From Kastovskya adunca ATA6-11-RM4 (GTDB taxonomy: Bacteria; Cyanobacteriota; Cyanobacteriia; Cyanobacteriales; Coleofasciculaceae), in NCBI GenBank assembly GCA_019359445.1, contig JAHHHJ010000023.1, positions 1 through 64,000 on the forward strand: DNA of 64,000 bases, in the 5' to 3' direction. Shown here in pieces: positions 1-8,029 of this stretch (position 1 is its first letter; each line of letters starts with the position of its first letter). The translations under genes were made by a program, and so were the position numbers. The notes below the pieces were generated by a model that did no database searches, was not told the DNA's origin, and worked only from the letters and a program-made list of their open reading frames with translations.

Positions 1-100
1 GGTGGACCCACTCCGACCCATCCCGAACTCGGTGGTGAAACGCTGCAGCGGCGAAGATACTCTGGGGGTAACCCTACGGGAAAATAGCTCAATGCCAGGT
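1..100 (+). rRNA. rrf: 5S ribosomal RNA, 3' part
   Basis: The first 100 bases match the conserved body of bacterial 5S rRNA: the loop around CCGACCCATCCCGAACTCGG, the GAAACGCTGCAGCGGCGAAG region, and the 3' strand ending AATGCCAGGT, which would pair with the missing 5' end. The gene is cut by the left edge of the window, so a 16S-23S-5S operon should lie to the left. A terminator hairpin follows about 25 bases downstream. The 3' boundary is placed by homology and may be off by a few bases. Confidence 0.93.
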
Positions 101-123
101 CTATATTCTTTAAACAAAAGCAC

Positions 124-159
124 AAGCTCCTTTCATCCAGAAAGGGGCTTTTCTTTTTG
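124..159 (+). terminator. rho-independent terminator of the rRNA operon
   Basis: An 11-bp stem (124-134 pairing with 140-150, one mismatch) with a 5-base loop is followed directly by TTCTTTTT. It sits just after the 5S gene and should end the ribosomal RNA transcript. Confidence 0.85.
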
Positions 160-246
160 TGACACTGACGTAACTTTATTACTCTCTATGGCACTTCTTT
201 GGAGTAAGACAACTTCTAGGCTCGGTAAGGACTTATACAGCCTTTC

Positions 247-1256
247 TCAGTCAGGTGAGGTACAGTAACAGCAATTAGTGAACCAGTTTTCAATATCTTT
301 CAAGGAAACTTGCTCAAATGCCTCTTCAAGTGCTTTTTCTAAGTCAGGATAAGTCCTCGCCTCGAAGGAACGTAGTATGGACTTGACCTTTGACCAAAAG
401 TTTTCAATTGGAGAAAATTCAGGAGAGTAGGGAGGTAAATAAATGAGTCTTGCACCGACCTGACTAATCAATTTTTCAATCTCTTTTCCTAAATGAATTG
501 AGCAGTTGTCCATAATGACGACAGCTCCCTTCCATAGCTTTGGTGCTAATCTCTGGGCAATAAAAGCTTCAAATGTTAAACCATCAACGGCTCCCATAAT
601 ATTTGCACTAGCTACAACGCCCTTCAAGCCTATGGCTCCAATGATGGAAACATTTTTAACCCCGCTTTTGAGGTCGTTTTCCATAGGCTCGACTACCTTT
701 AGCTGAACGGGCATTCAATCGGGTCAAGGTCAGATATAACACCAGATTCATCCAGAAAGATCAGATTATGAACCAGTATGCCTTGAAGCAATTGCCAAAA
801 TTCTACACGCTTGAGCCGGACACGCTCACTTTCTTTTTCGTCGGCATGGAACGTCTTTTTTTTAATGTCAGATCCAATTTATTTAGTGTTCTATCAACCG
901 TTGAGCGACTGACATCAACATTTGCTTGAGCAACTAACAGATTCCACGATTCTTCTAAAGTAGCGTCATTGCGCTCTTCGACCAAACGATGAAGTATGGC
1001 AAGATGCTCATTATTCAGCTTACCCCTCTTCTGTCACTCTCCAGTTTTTCGTAGGATTAGTAATTCCCAAAGACAAGGTATGCTGAGCCATGCGGGGGTT
1101 GGCGATCGCATTTTGACCAATTTCGTATCTCCAAGAAATTCTACTCAGAAAAAATTGCGTGATCGCTTGTTCCGTCTACGCTCTAGGATTCAGAAAACAC
1201 AAGGCTTTTCGGAGAGTGACAGAAGAGGGGTAGGGTAATCTCTCATCATGCCTTAC
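247..1256 (-). pseudogene. IS630-family transposase, multiply frameshifted and interrupted
   Basis: The minus strand encodes pieces of an IS630-type DDE transposase. Residues in 803-1020 read as the N-terminal linker (LVEERNDATLEE). Bases 719-830 read in another frame as the first catalytic block (FLDESGV). Bases 247-700 read as the C-terminal half with the second Asp (VIMDNCSIH) and the last Glu (YSPEFSPIENFWSKVK). At least three frame changes (near 825, 730 and 665) break the gene. A 212-bp inverted-repeat element (1021-1232) interrupts it; deleting that element with one TA joins 1233-1256 in frame (YPK-LNNEH). The extreme N-terminus is not recognisable and no intact terminal repeats of the IS were found. 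It is certainly inactive. Confidence 0.88.
1021..1232. mobile_element. MITE-like element with 22-bp perfect terminal inverted repeats
   Basis: Bases 1021-1042 (TACCCCTCTTCTGTCACTCT...) are the exact reverse complement of 1211-1232. Both ends carry TA, the duplicated target of IS630/Tc1-mariner elements. The interior of about 168 bases has no gene and includes one HIP1 site. The element lies inside the transposase relic; its removal restores a continuous reading frame there, so it inserted later. The size, TA flanks and lack of coding capacity fit a miniature element mobilised in trans by an IS630-type transposase. The family is not identified. Confidence 0.8.
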
Positions 1257-1341
1257 TAGGACTAGATTAGCTCATAGTATGAGGTGTCAAGCCATTGGTG
1301 GTACCTCTACTGACTCTACCCAAACTTTCAAAACATTCGTA

Positions 1342-2115
1342 TTAATATCCGCTCAACATCCCCCTTCGCTTAGCTTCGCGCTCACAAACTTGGAAAATTA
1401 GTAAACCTAAGACAAAATACGCCATACCATTAGCTAGTGCTAGAGCAAACGCCAATAGATTTAATGCTTCGCCGCGTGCCATTAAACCTCGTAACAATCC
1501 GGCACCACTAGTCATTGGTAGGAACCAACTTATTACTCGTAGAGAACCAACCCAGGTTTCTGTGGGTACTGCCATGAGAAACAATAGGGCAAACTGGAAA
1601 ATACCTAGTAACTGCTGAACGCGCTTTAGCAACAAAGCTAAAGACCCCATTGCAAATGCTAGACCATAGGCTCCTAACAGTACTGTAATCAAGGGCAGAA
1701 TGATCGCTGGAGGAAAGACCAGACGACTGCCAGTCAGTACCATGATGATTAGCAAAACACTGAAAGTTAAACCTAATCGCAGCACAAGACTCGCCAAAGC
1801 ACGCATTAAAAAAACGATTGGTGCGCCAAATGGGGAGAGAAAAATCTGCTCTAAAGTACCAGTTTGAGATTCGTATTGTAGCCCTAAGGCAATGTCGTTC
1901 ATGATAAATAGAACTAAGTTCCAAAGCACATAACCGACAACGATCGCATCCAATCGATCGCCAAATTGTAAAGTTGGTCCTGCGATATAACTGGCACTAA
2001 GAAATAGTCCATAGAAGATGGAAGTGGTGATGAAGATTCCTCCAATTACCTCCACTGGGTAACGAATAAACTGAATCCAACTCCGTCGAAATTCAGCCAG
2101 AAACAATTCAAACAT
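1342..2115 (-). CDS. ABC-2 type transporter permease
   Basis: This 257-residue protein is the membrane half of an ABC exporter. It has a short amphipathic N-terminus followed by about six hydrophobic segments (roughly residues 20-42, 55-75, 100-130, 135-165, 172-192 and 225-247), the usual ABC-2 arrangement. The region after the second helix (LQYESQTGTLEQIFLSPF) is the characteristic cytoplasmic coupling stretch that contacts the ATPase. Its ATG lies inside the 3' end of the upstream ATPase gene (8-base overlap), so the two are almost certainly co-translated. The substrate cannot be deduced; relatives export polysaccharides, lipids or antibiotics. Confidence 0.9.
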   Translation of the reverse strand: MFELFLAEFRRSWIQFIRYPVEVIGGIFITTSIFYGLFLSASYIAGPTLQFGDRLDAIVVGYVLWNLVLFIMNDIALGLQYESQTGTLEQIFLSPFGAPIVFLMRALASLVLRLGLTFSVLLIIMVLTGSRLVFPPAIILPLITVLLGAYGLAFAMGSLALLLKRVQQLLGIFQFALLFLMAVPTETWVGSLRVISWFLPMTSGAGLLRGLMARGEALNLLAFALALANGMAYFVLGLLIFQVCEREAKRRGMLSGY

Positions 2116-3031
2116 CTCGTTTTTCTCGCACTAGTTTCAAGAATATTTCTGTTAAGTCGGCTTGACCTTTTTTCACCTGTAGCAATGGTAAAGGTTTAAG
2201 TATCTCTAAAACTTGATAAAGCCCTTCTGGGCTACCCAAATACATCACTTGCCCGGCTTGTAGGGTGGCTCCAAGGGCGTGTAACCTTTCAATCTGTGTT
2301 GGATTTAGTTCGCCCTCAATGACGATCGCGTAAGTATTGCCAGAAAATTGACGAATCAATTCGTGAGTGGGCGATGAGGCAATGATCTCCCCTTTTTGAA
2401 TAATTGCAACTTGGTCTGAAAGTTCTTCGGCAATATCTAACTGGTGAGTCGTCAGTAGAATTGCGCAACCTTCTTGAGCGATCGCCCGCACCAAAGCCTT
2501 GACATTCTGAGTCGCTTCAACATCCAACCCTAAAGTTGGCTCATCTAAAAGTAGCAGTCGAGGTTGGTGAGTTAAGGCAACCGCGATCGCTAACTTCTGC
2601 TGCATACCTCGCGATAGGGATTGTACTGGGGCGTGTCGTTTCGATAAAAGGTCGAATTGCTCTAAAAGTGCCAATCCTCGGCGGCGAGCTTCTTTGTGCG
2701 TCAGCCCCTTCAAAACTCCAAAGTATTCCAAATTCTCAACCGGAGTCAGTCGCCAATATAGATTGCGATTGCCTTCCAGCACCGCTCCCAACAGCTTTAG
2801 GGCTTTGGGGTTATGGTGAGGATCAACACCCGCAATCATTACTTGTCCTGCATCCGGTCTTACCAACCCAGCGATCATCTTAATGGTCGTGGTTTTGCCT
2901 GCACCGTTCGGACCCAAGAATGCCAGCACTTCTCCTGGCGCGATCGCCAGAGAAACATCTCGCACAGCTTCTAAGCGTTTGCCCCTAGAGCGGTAGGATT
3001 TCCGCAGGTTGTTCGCTAAGAGTGCATTCAT
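2108..3031 (-). CDS. ABC transporter ATP-binding protein
   Basis: This 307-residue nucleotide-binding subunit has Walker A at residues 40-47 (GPNGAGKT), a signature LSRGMQQK near 139-146, Walker B LLLLDEP at 159-165 and the switch histidine at 196 (TTHQ). The signature has Arg in place of the usual second Gly (LSRG), common in the CcmA/DrrA-type exporter ATPases. About 100 residues beyond the core form a C-terminal domain typical of that group. It pairs with the permease immediately downstream, and its start overlaps the end of the small upstream reading frame by four bases. Confidence 0.93.
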   Translation of the reverse strand: MNALLANNLRKSYRSRGKRLEAVRDVSLAIAPGEVLAFLGPNGAGKTTTIKMIAGLVRPDAGQVMIAGVDPHHNPKALKLLGAVLEGNRNLYWRLTPVENLEYFGVLKGLTHKEARRRGLALLEQFDLLSKRHAPVQSLSRGMQQKLAIAVALTHQPRLLLLDEPTLGLDVEATQNVKALVRAIAQEGCAILLTTHQLDIAEELSDQVAIIQKGEIIASSPTHELIRQFSGNTYAIVIEGELNPTQIERLHALGATLQAGQVMYLGSPEGLYQVLEILKPLPLLQVKKGQADLTEIFLKLVREKRDV

Positions 3032-3327
3032 ATCAAATCAACTACAAAAGGCGAGGATATGATCAATTGATTCGCTTCTGATTGCTCAAATTGGGGAACA
3101 TGACCACAGTTTTTGATTTTATAAAGTACAGAACCGCTCGCTTGTCCTACTTGAGGAAGGAAAATTGATTGACGCTCGATTTGTTGAGCAAGCGCAACTG
3201 CTGTTGGTTTCTTCAGTTGCGAGACCTGGGAAGGGAGAAACGTAGAGTACATAAAACTTAGCTTAACGCTCTCTAAGGATTGATGGCAGAACTCACTAGC
3301 CTCTTCTCTCTCCCTCTGCGTAGGCAT
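3028..3327 (-). CDS. small protein, possible C-terminal remnant of an alpha/beta hydrolase
   Basis: The 99-residue product has no known complete domain. Its last 40 residues (YKIKNCGHVPQFEQSEA) resemble the end of alpha/beta hydrolases, where the catalytic His lies in a D/N-C-G-H-x-P-x-x-E-Q-P motif. The N-terminal 60 residues are not recognised, and the nucleophile and acid regions are absent. It lies between an intact hydrolase gene and the ABC ATPase gene, overlapping the latter by four bases. It may be translated as part of that operon, but as an enzyme it must be inactive. A relic is the likelier reading; a genuine small gene is possible. Confidence 0.4.
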   Translation of the reverse strand: MPTQREREEASEFCHQSLESVKLSFMYSTFLPSQVSQLKKPTAVALAQQIERQSIFLPQVGQASGSVLYKIKNCGHVPQFEQSEANQLIISSPFVVDLI

Positions 3328-3343
3328 GTGGTTCGTTCCTCAA

Positions 3344-4234
3344 TTAAACCCCAGCAGACTGCAAATAACGCCACAACAGCCCAATCACTAACTCTGGCTG
3401 CTCCAAATGCGGTAGCACCCCCGTCCCCGCGATCGCCTCAAATTCCCTAATCGCTTGGGAATTCAAACTCGCCAATCGCCGACCAAGTTTGATATTAGTA
3501 AACTGTGCCTCCTCCCCCCAAAACATTACAGTGGGCACCGTTAACTGCCTGATATACAATGCTAAGTCAAAGTAAAGGTCGCCCCGAAGGAAAGCAAGCG
3601 CCGCGTATTCTGCCTTCGGTTGCTGTGCTGATGCTAAATAAGCTGCCACCATTTCATCAGAGACTCGCTCTGGGTTGGCGAAGAGAAACTGCACCAAAAA
3701 GTTACGCACTGCCAGATCGTTTGTTGCTCCTAGCGTGTAAATCAGACTGTTCAACAGTGGAGTTCTGATTACATTTAGCGGTAACCTGCGTCCCGAATCC
3801 TGTCCAAAATCAGCGAACCCTGAAGGACAAACCAAAAATAGTGATTGAAATAACTCTGGACGCTCAACAGCGAGACGAATGGCGATCGCCCCCGTTAAAG
3901 AAGACGCTACCACAGGGACTGGCGAATCAGCCGCTTGGGAAATAAACTCCGCCAATGTTATCAAATAATCATCCACCTGATAGTCCCGCACTGGGTGGGC
4001 TGATTGTCCCCAGCCAATCAAGTCAGGCGCAATGATCCGGTGAGTAGCGGCAAAAGCGGGATAAACCTTCGACCATTCGTAAGCCGAAGCCCCGCCGCCA
4101 AAATTGTGTAAAAAGATGAGTGGAGGTAAATCTTCCTCCGTTGTCCAGGGTGCAGCGGTTTGAGTGTAATACACCATCAGTCCTAAGGAGGTGTTGCTCA
4201 CCTTTTGCCCGAAACCAGGAGGTTGAAAGAGCAT
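3344..4234 (-). CDS. alpha/beta hydrolase fold protein
   Basis: The 296-residue protein has the core features of the alpha/beta hydrolase fold: an oxyanion-hole loop HNFGG at residues 43-47, the APDLIGWGQS strand-turn at 69-78, a nucleophile elbow around Ser112 and a C-terminal His at about 276 (PHLEQPE). The elbow reads A-S-S-L-T-G rather than the usual G-x-S-x-G, so the flanking small residues are Ala and Thr. No signal peptide is evident. It is the first gene of a minus-strand run leading into the ABC exporter, and lies divergently from the HCF173-like gene. The substrate is unknown; similar cyanobacterial proteins are usually annotated only by fold. Confidence 0.85.
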   Translation of the reverse strand: MLFQPPGFGQKVSNTSLGLMVYYTQTAAPWTTEEDLPPLIFLHNFGGGASAYEWSKVYPAFAATHRIIAPDLIGWGQSAHPVRDYQVDDYLITLAEFISQAADSPVPVVASSLTGAIAIRLAVERPELFQSLFLVCPSGFADFGQDSGRRLPLNVIRTPLLNSLIYTLGATNDLAVRNFLVQFLFANPERVSDEMVAAYLASAQQPKAEYAALAFLRGDLYFDLALYIRQLTVPTVMFWGEEAQFTNIKLGRRLASLNSQAIREFEAIAGTGVLPHLEQPELVIGLLWRYLQSAGV

Positions 4235-4466
4235 GAATTATGGCGATCGCGACCTTCTTATGTTCTTGTGAAACTGGTACTGTGGCAAGTTAGCAAAGTC
4301 ACAGCACAGGCAGCCTACAACGCCGTTTTTAATTATCAGAATTTATCTTCGTTTTCCTTTGTGCGTGCCCTTTGTGTCTTGGCGATTGATTAAATTTGTA
4401 TAGCCATAGAGTGAAGTTCGCCAATGTGTGACTAGATAAACTAAAAAAAACGCTGAAAAGGCGATT

Positions 4467-5969
4467 ATGACAGACAAAAATCGCTCTCAATGGGATATAG
4501 GCAGATTTTTGGATACACTGACCTATTTTGAAGTTATTCCTTTTATTAGCTGTCTGAAACGGCTTTTTACAGGTCGTGCAAACCCTAAACAAGTCAACCG
4601 AGGTGGAGAAAGACGAGTGGGAGTAATTCTAGTTGCTGGGGCAACAGGTGGTGTCGGTAAGCGAGTTGTACGGCGACTTTTGGAACGAAACTACAAAGTC
4701 CGTGCCTTAGTCAGAGATGCCAAAAGAGGACGGGAGATGCTAGGTGAAAATCTGGAACTGTTCGAGGCAGACATCTCTATCCCGGAGACACTAACACCAG
4801 AGTTGATGTTCAACGTTAGTGCCGTAATCTGCTGCACGGGAACTCGTGTTCAGCCTGTGGAAGGCGACACTCCCACCCGCGAAAAGTACTACCAGGGCAT
4901 CAAGTTTTATATGCCAGAAGTCGTTGATAGCCCAGAAGTAGTGGAATACCAAGGCATCAAAAATCTGGTACAAACGGTTGCTAAACACATAAAACCCACC
5001 AGCGATAGACTCCTGTTTGACTTCAAAAACCCTTCAGACGACCTGAAAGAAAGCTGGGGTGCTGTTGATGACGTGGTGATGGGGGGTGTTAGTGAGAGTT
5101 CTATCCGACTAATAGATAATGCCGCACTATTTACGGGTAACGTATCAACTCAGAACTCAGGCGGCTTTGTCTCCGTCCGCACTCGCAACTTTGAACCGCC
5201 GCTAAATTTAGCCGGATACGACGGTATGGAACTGCGTGTAAAAGGTGACGGTCAGCGATACAAATTCATCCTACGCACCGAAGCCCGTTGGGATGGCGTT
5301 TCCTACTGCTGTTCTTTTGATACTGAAAAAGATAGCTGGATTAATATACGTATCCCTTTTGAATCCTTGACTCCCATCTTTCGCGCCAAAACCCTGCCAG
5401 ATGCTCCGCCGTTTGATGTTCAAAACATTTACTCCGTGCAATTAATGCTCAGTAAATTTGAGTATGACGGGGCACTCAACCCGAAGTTTGAGCCGGGTAA
5501 CTTTGCTTTGCAAGTCGAGTCTATTAACGCTTATGGCGGTGCACCAAAGCCACAGTTGATCATGATTAGTTCTGCTGGCGTCACTCGTCCAGGACGTCCT
5601 GGCATTAACTTAGAAGAAGAACCGCCCGCCGTGCGGATGAACGACCAACTCGGAGGTATCCTGACTTGCAAGTTAAAGGGAGAAGAGTGCGTCCGCGACA
5701 GTGGAATTTCTTACACGATTGTCCGACCTTGTGCTTTGACGGAAGAACCCGGCGGTAAGGCGTTGAGCTTTGCCCAAGGCGACAACATTAGAGGTCAAGT
5801 CAGCCGAGAAGAGATTGCCGAACTTTGCCTGCAAGCATTGGAGGAACCTACGGCTTGCAATGTCACCTTTGAAGTCAAAGAGGTGGAAAATTCTAGTGCG
5901 ATCGCTTCTGATTGGAAAAGCCTATTTGCTGCCTTAAAACCAGACCAAGAAATGGAGCAGGCTAGATAA
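4467..5969 (+). CDS. NAD(P)-binding SDR protein with inserted CIA30 domain, HCF173-like
   Basis: The 500-residue protein combines two domains. An atypical short-chain dehydrogenase Rossmann fold starts at about residue 53 (VILVAGATGGVGKR, dinucleotide loop 58-64) and is interrupted after residue 180 by a CIA30-like domain (LLFDF near 182 to about 352, with WGAVDDVVMGGVS). The SDR fold then resumes (MISSAGVTRPGRPG near 366, YTIVRP near 412). This split arrangement is that of plant HCF173, a chloroplast protein needed for psbA mRNA translation and photosystem II assembly, and of its cyanobacterial homologues. The classical YxxxK catalytic motif is not obvious, suggesting a binding rather than enzymatic role. 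It starts at an ATG divergent from the hydrolase gene and converges on sigF. Confidence 0.85.
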   Translation: MTDKNRSQWDIGRFLDTLTYFEVIPFISCLKRLFTGRANPKQVNRGGERRVGVILVAGATGGVGKRVVRRLLERNYKVRALVRDAKRGREMLGENLELFEADISIPETLTPELMFNVSAVICCTGTRVQPVEGDTPTREKYYQGIKFYMPEVVDSPEVVEYQGIKNLVQTVAKHIKPTSDRLLFDFKNPSDDLKESWGAVDDVVMGGVSESSIRLIDNAALFTGNVSTQNSGGFVSVRTRNFEPPLNLAGYDGMELRVKGDGQRYKFILRTEARWDGVSYCCSFDTEKDSWINIRIPFESLTPIFRAKTLPDAPPFDVQNIYSVQLMLSKFEYDGALNPKFEPGNFALQVESINAYGGAPKPQLIMISSAGVTRPGRPGINLEEEPPAVRMNDQLGGILTCKLKGEECVRDSGISYTIVRPCALTEEPGGKALSFAQGDNIRGQVSREEIAELCLQALEEPTACNVTFEVKEVENSSAIASDWKSLFAALKPDQEMEQAR

Positions 5970-5976
5970 CCAATCA

Positions 5977-6804
5977 CTAACTAGCCAGCGGTTCAGACGC
6001 CTGAGACTGAAGGAGAAACATCAACTCATTAATTCCCCGTTGCAGATGTCGCGTCACCGTCATCGGACTAACTCCAATCCGCTTTGCCGCATCCTTACGT
6101 GGCAACTCCCCTAAATAGACAAGCTCAAGAGCCGCTTGGGTTTTTGCTTCTAGCTGACTCATTGCTCCCTGCAACTGTTGTCTGTCTTCTTCTACATGCT
6201 GCAAAGCTTGTCCGTAAGTATCAGGGAGTGTGTCTCCCAAAGTTAAAGAATAATCGACTTGCTGACTGACCGTTGCATCCAAACTCAAAGGCAAACGATT
6301 CTGAGCCGCTAACTTACTGTCTCGCCATTCTTGAAGAGAGACTTGAAGACTTTGAGCAATTTCAGCATCCTTGGGGAGGCGTCCCAGGGTCTCTGTTAAC
6401 TGCTTGCGAACTTTTTGACCTTCCCGTTGGAGTTCTTGCCAGCGTCGGGGAATCTTCACCGCACTGCCTTGGTCGCGCAGAAAATGCAAGATTTCACCGC
6501 GAATATAAGGAACAGCAAAAGAACTAAACGCGCAGCCTTGATGGGGGTCAAAACGTTCAATGGCACGAATCAAACCAAGATAGCCAATCTGTTCTAGGTC
6601 TTCGTAAGGCTCCGTACACTGTTGCTTTAGCCGATGAGCAATCTTCCGTACTAATCCGGCGTTGAGCTGCACCAATTGATTACGTAATTGAACGGAGGGG
6701 TTCCGGTAATAGGTAATCAAAAGTTCCATTCCCTGAAAACGTAAAGACTGAGTTGCCATCATTAAAAAAAGCCCCAGAACTAGAAACCCATCCCTGCTTG
6801 TCAC
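5977..6804 (-). CDS. sigF: RNA polymerase sigma factor, SigF-like (group 3)
   Basis: The protein (up to 275 residues) is a sigma-70 family factor of the SigF/SigB/SpoIIAC type. Region 2 is clear (DLEQIGYLGLIRAIERFDPHQG followed by FSSFAVPYIRGEILHFLRD), then region 3, and a region 4 helix-turn-helix at the C-terminus (ELPRKDAAKRIGVSPMTVTRHLQ). The longest frame starts with GTG at 6804; ATGs at 6762, 6759 and 6729 are alternatives. The last begins MELLITYYRN, where homologous conservation usually starts, and has a GGGA element in front, so the true start may be shorter. In cyanobacteria SigF controls pilus and motility genes and some stress responses. The gene converges on the HCF173-like gene with 7 bases between stops. 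Confidence 0.85.
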   Translation of the reverse strand: MTSRDGFLVLGLFLMMATQSLRFQGMELLITYYRNPSVQLRNQLVQLNAGLVRKIAHRLKQQCTEPYEDLEQIGYLGLIRAIERFDPHQGCAFSSFAVPYIRGEILHFLRDQGSAVKIPRRWQELQREGQKVRKQLTETLGRLPKDAEIAQSLQVSLQEWRDSKLAAQNRLPLSLDATVSQQVDYSLTLGDTLPDTYGQALQHVEEDRQQLQGAMSQLEAKTQAALELVYLGELPRKDAAKRIGVSPMTVTRHLQRGINELMFLLQSQASEPLAS

Positions 6805-7170
6805 CGGAATGATTGAACTATCTGGAACTTATTGTCTTCACACAGCAGCGAACAAACCATCGTTCTTCTACGGAAATAAGCACAGGGGAGTTGATCTGTC
6901 TACGCACAAACACGCAAACTGTGCTTTTTGGGGCAAAATCTGACTCATAAACCCCTTTTTATGCTTTGAGCTTTTCCCGCCTCCTATTGTCTTAAAAATG
7001 GGAGAGGGGAACCCAATTTTGTAGGACGGCTGGATTCACACGCAGCTAACAAGGCGGCAATATAGACTGGCGGTTCTCTCGACTAGCGAATCAGTCCTAG
7101 TCTCAGCCAAAATAGAAGTAATCCTCAATTTCTGCTCATAAACTACTAAATAATTATCAAAGGAAATCTC
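6805..7170. other. divergent intergenic region between sigF and the Bax-inhibitor-like gene
   Basis: These 366 bases separate divergent genes and should hold both promoters. An imperfect hairpin lies around 6974-7012 (TTCCC-rich left arm, GGGGAA right arm). No coding potential, clear -10/-35 pair or known motif could be assigned with confidence. An AAAGGAAA element just before 7171 serves as the ribosome binding site of the next gene. Confidence 0.5.
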
Positions 7171-7899
7171 ATGAGCAATACTAGTAACTTTCGTGAAGCC
7201 TTTCGGAAAGCCAAAGGTCACGAACTAGTTGGTCCTAATGTCATTGCCAATGCTCTCCCCTACGTAGGTGGCGGACTAGTCTTGACTGCTCTCGGAACCT
7301 ACGGGGGCTTAGGAGTCATCAATACGTACCCAGGGCTGTTTATGCCCACCTTCATTGGAGCGCTAATTGCCGAACTGGTACTCTTCTTTGTTGCCCGTGG
7401 TGTTGCGGAAAAAGGAAACAATGGTGTTGCACTGCCCCTGCTGGCGCTTTATAGTCTCCTCTCCGGCTACACCCTGAGCGGGATTGTCTTTCTCGCCCTG
7501 AGTTCATCGGGAGTCGGTCTGCAAGGCATTGGCATTGCCGCCCTTGGATGTGGAGTAACCTTTGTCGCCGCCCGTCAAATTGGCTCAAACCTCTCTGAGG
7601 AAGACGGCATGGCGTTGACCAAAACAATACAGCTAGGCATCATTGCGCTGCTAGTTGTTATGGTTGGTCAACTACTGTTTGCCGTGTTTGGCGGCACGAC
7701 GCCTACTTTCCTAGAAATTGCTATTTCTGGTATAGGCGTCTTTTTGTTCGCGGGTGCGGCTGTGGTTGATTTTTTTATCCTGCCACGCACTTACCGGGAT
7801 GATCAGTACTTACCTGCGGCTTTGTCGATGTATCTGACCTACATCAACTTGTTCATCTTCATTTTGCGGTTGCTCATCGCCCTGAATGGTCGCGATTAA
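7171..7899 (+). CDS. Bax inhibitor-1/YccA family membrane protein
   Basis: The 242-residue product is very hydrophobic, with about seven membrane-spanning segments between residues 28 and 237 and a soluble N-terminus of about 27 residues. The pattern and the conserved C-terminal stretch (LSMYLTYINLFIFILRLL followed by LNGRD) match the BI-1/UPF0005 family, whose bacterial members are pH-sensitive calcium leak channels or protease-interacting proteins in the inner membrane. The exact role in cyanobacteria is not established. The gene stands alone, with a strong terminator hairpin just downstream. Confidence 0.85.
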   Translation: MSNTSNFREAFRKAKGHELVGPNVIANALPYVGGGLVLTALGTYGGLGVINTYPGLFMPTFIGALIAELVLFFVARGVAEKGNNGVALPLLALYSLLSGYTLSGIVFLALSSSGVGLQGIGIAALGCGVTFVAARQIGSNLSEEDGMALTKTIQLGIIALLVVMVGQLLFAVFGGTTPTFLEIAISGIGVFLFAGAAVVDFFILPRTYRDDQYLPAALSMYLTYINLFIFILRLLIALNGRD

Positions 7900-7921
7900 C
7901 TCAAAGTTATAAAACTCAACT

Positions 7922-7953
7922 AAGAAGGGGTGCCGAAGCTGTACCCCTTCTTT
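7922..7953 (+). terminator. terminator after the Bax-inhibitor-like gene
   Basis: A perfect 10-bp stem (AAGAAGGGGT 7922-7931 with 7943-7952) and an 11-base loop follow the stop codon by 23 bases. Only a short T-run lies inside and after the right arm (CTTCTTTG), so termination may be partial. Confidence 0.7.
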
Positions 7954-8029
7954 GTCGCTAGGATAGACTCTCTCTCGTTAAGATCGATTCATTAGGACGC
8001 GCTCACAGTCGCAAGGAAGTGAAATCATC

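Noticed and set aside
1508-1924. A 138-codon minus-strand frame inside the ABC-2 permease
   Set aside because: It overlaps the permease on the same strand in another frame and encodes no recognisable protein.
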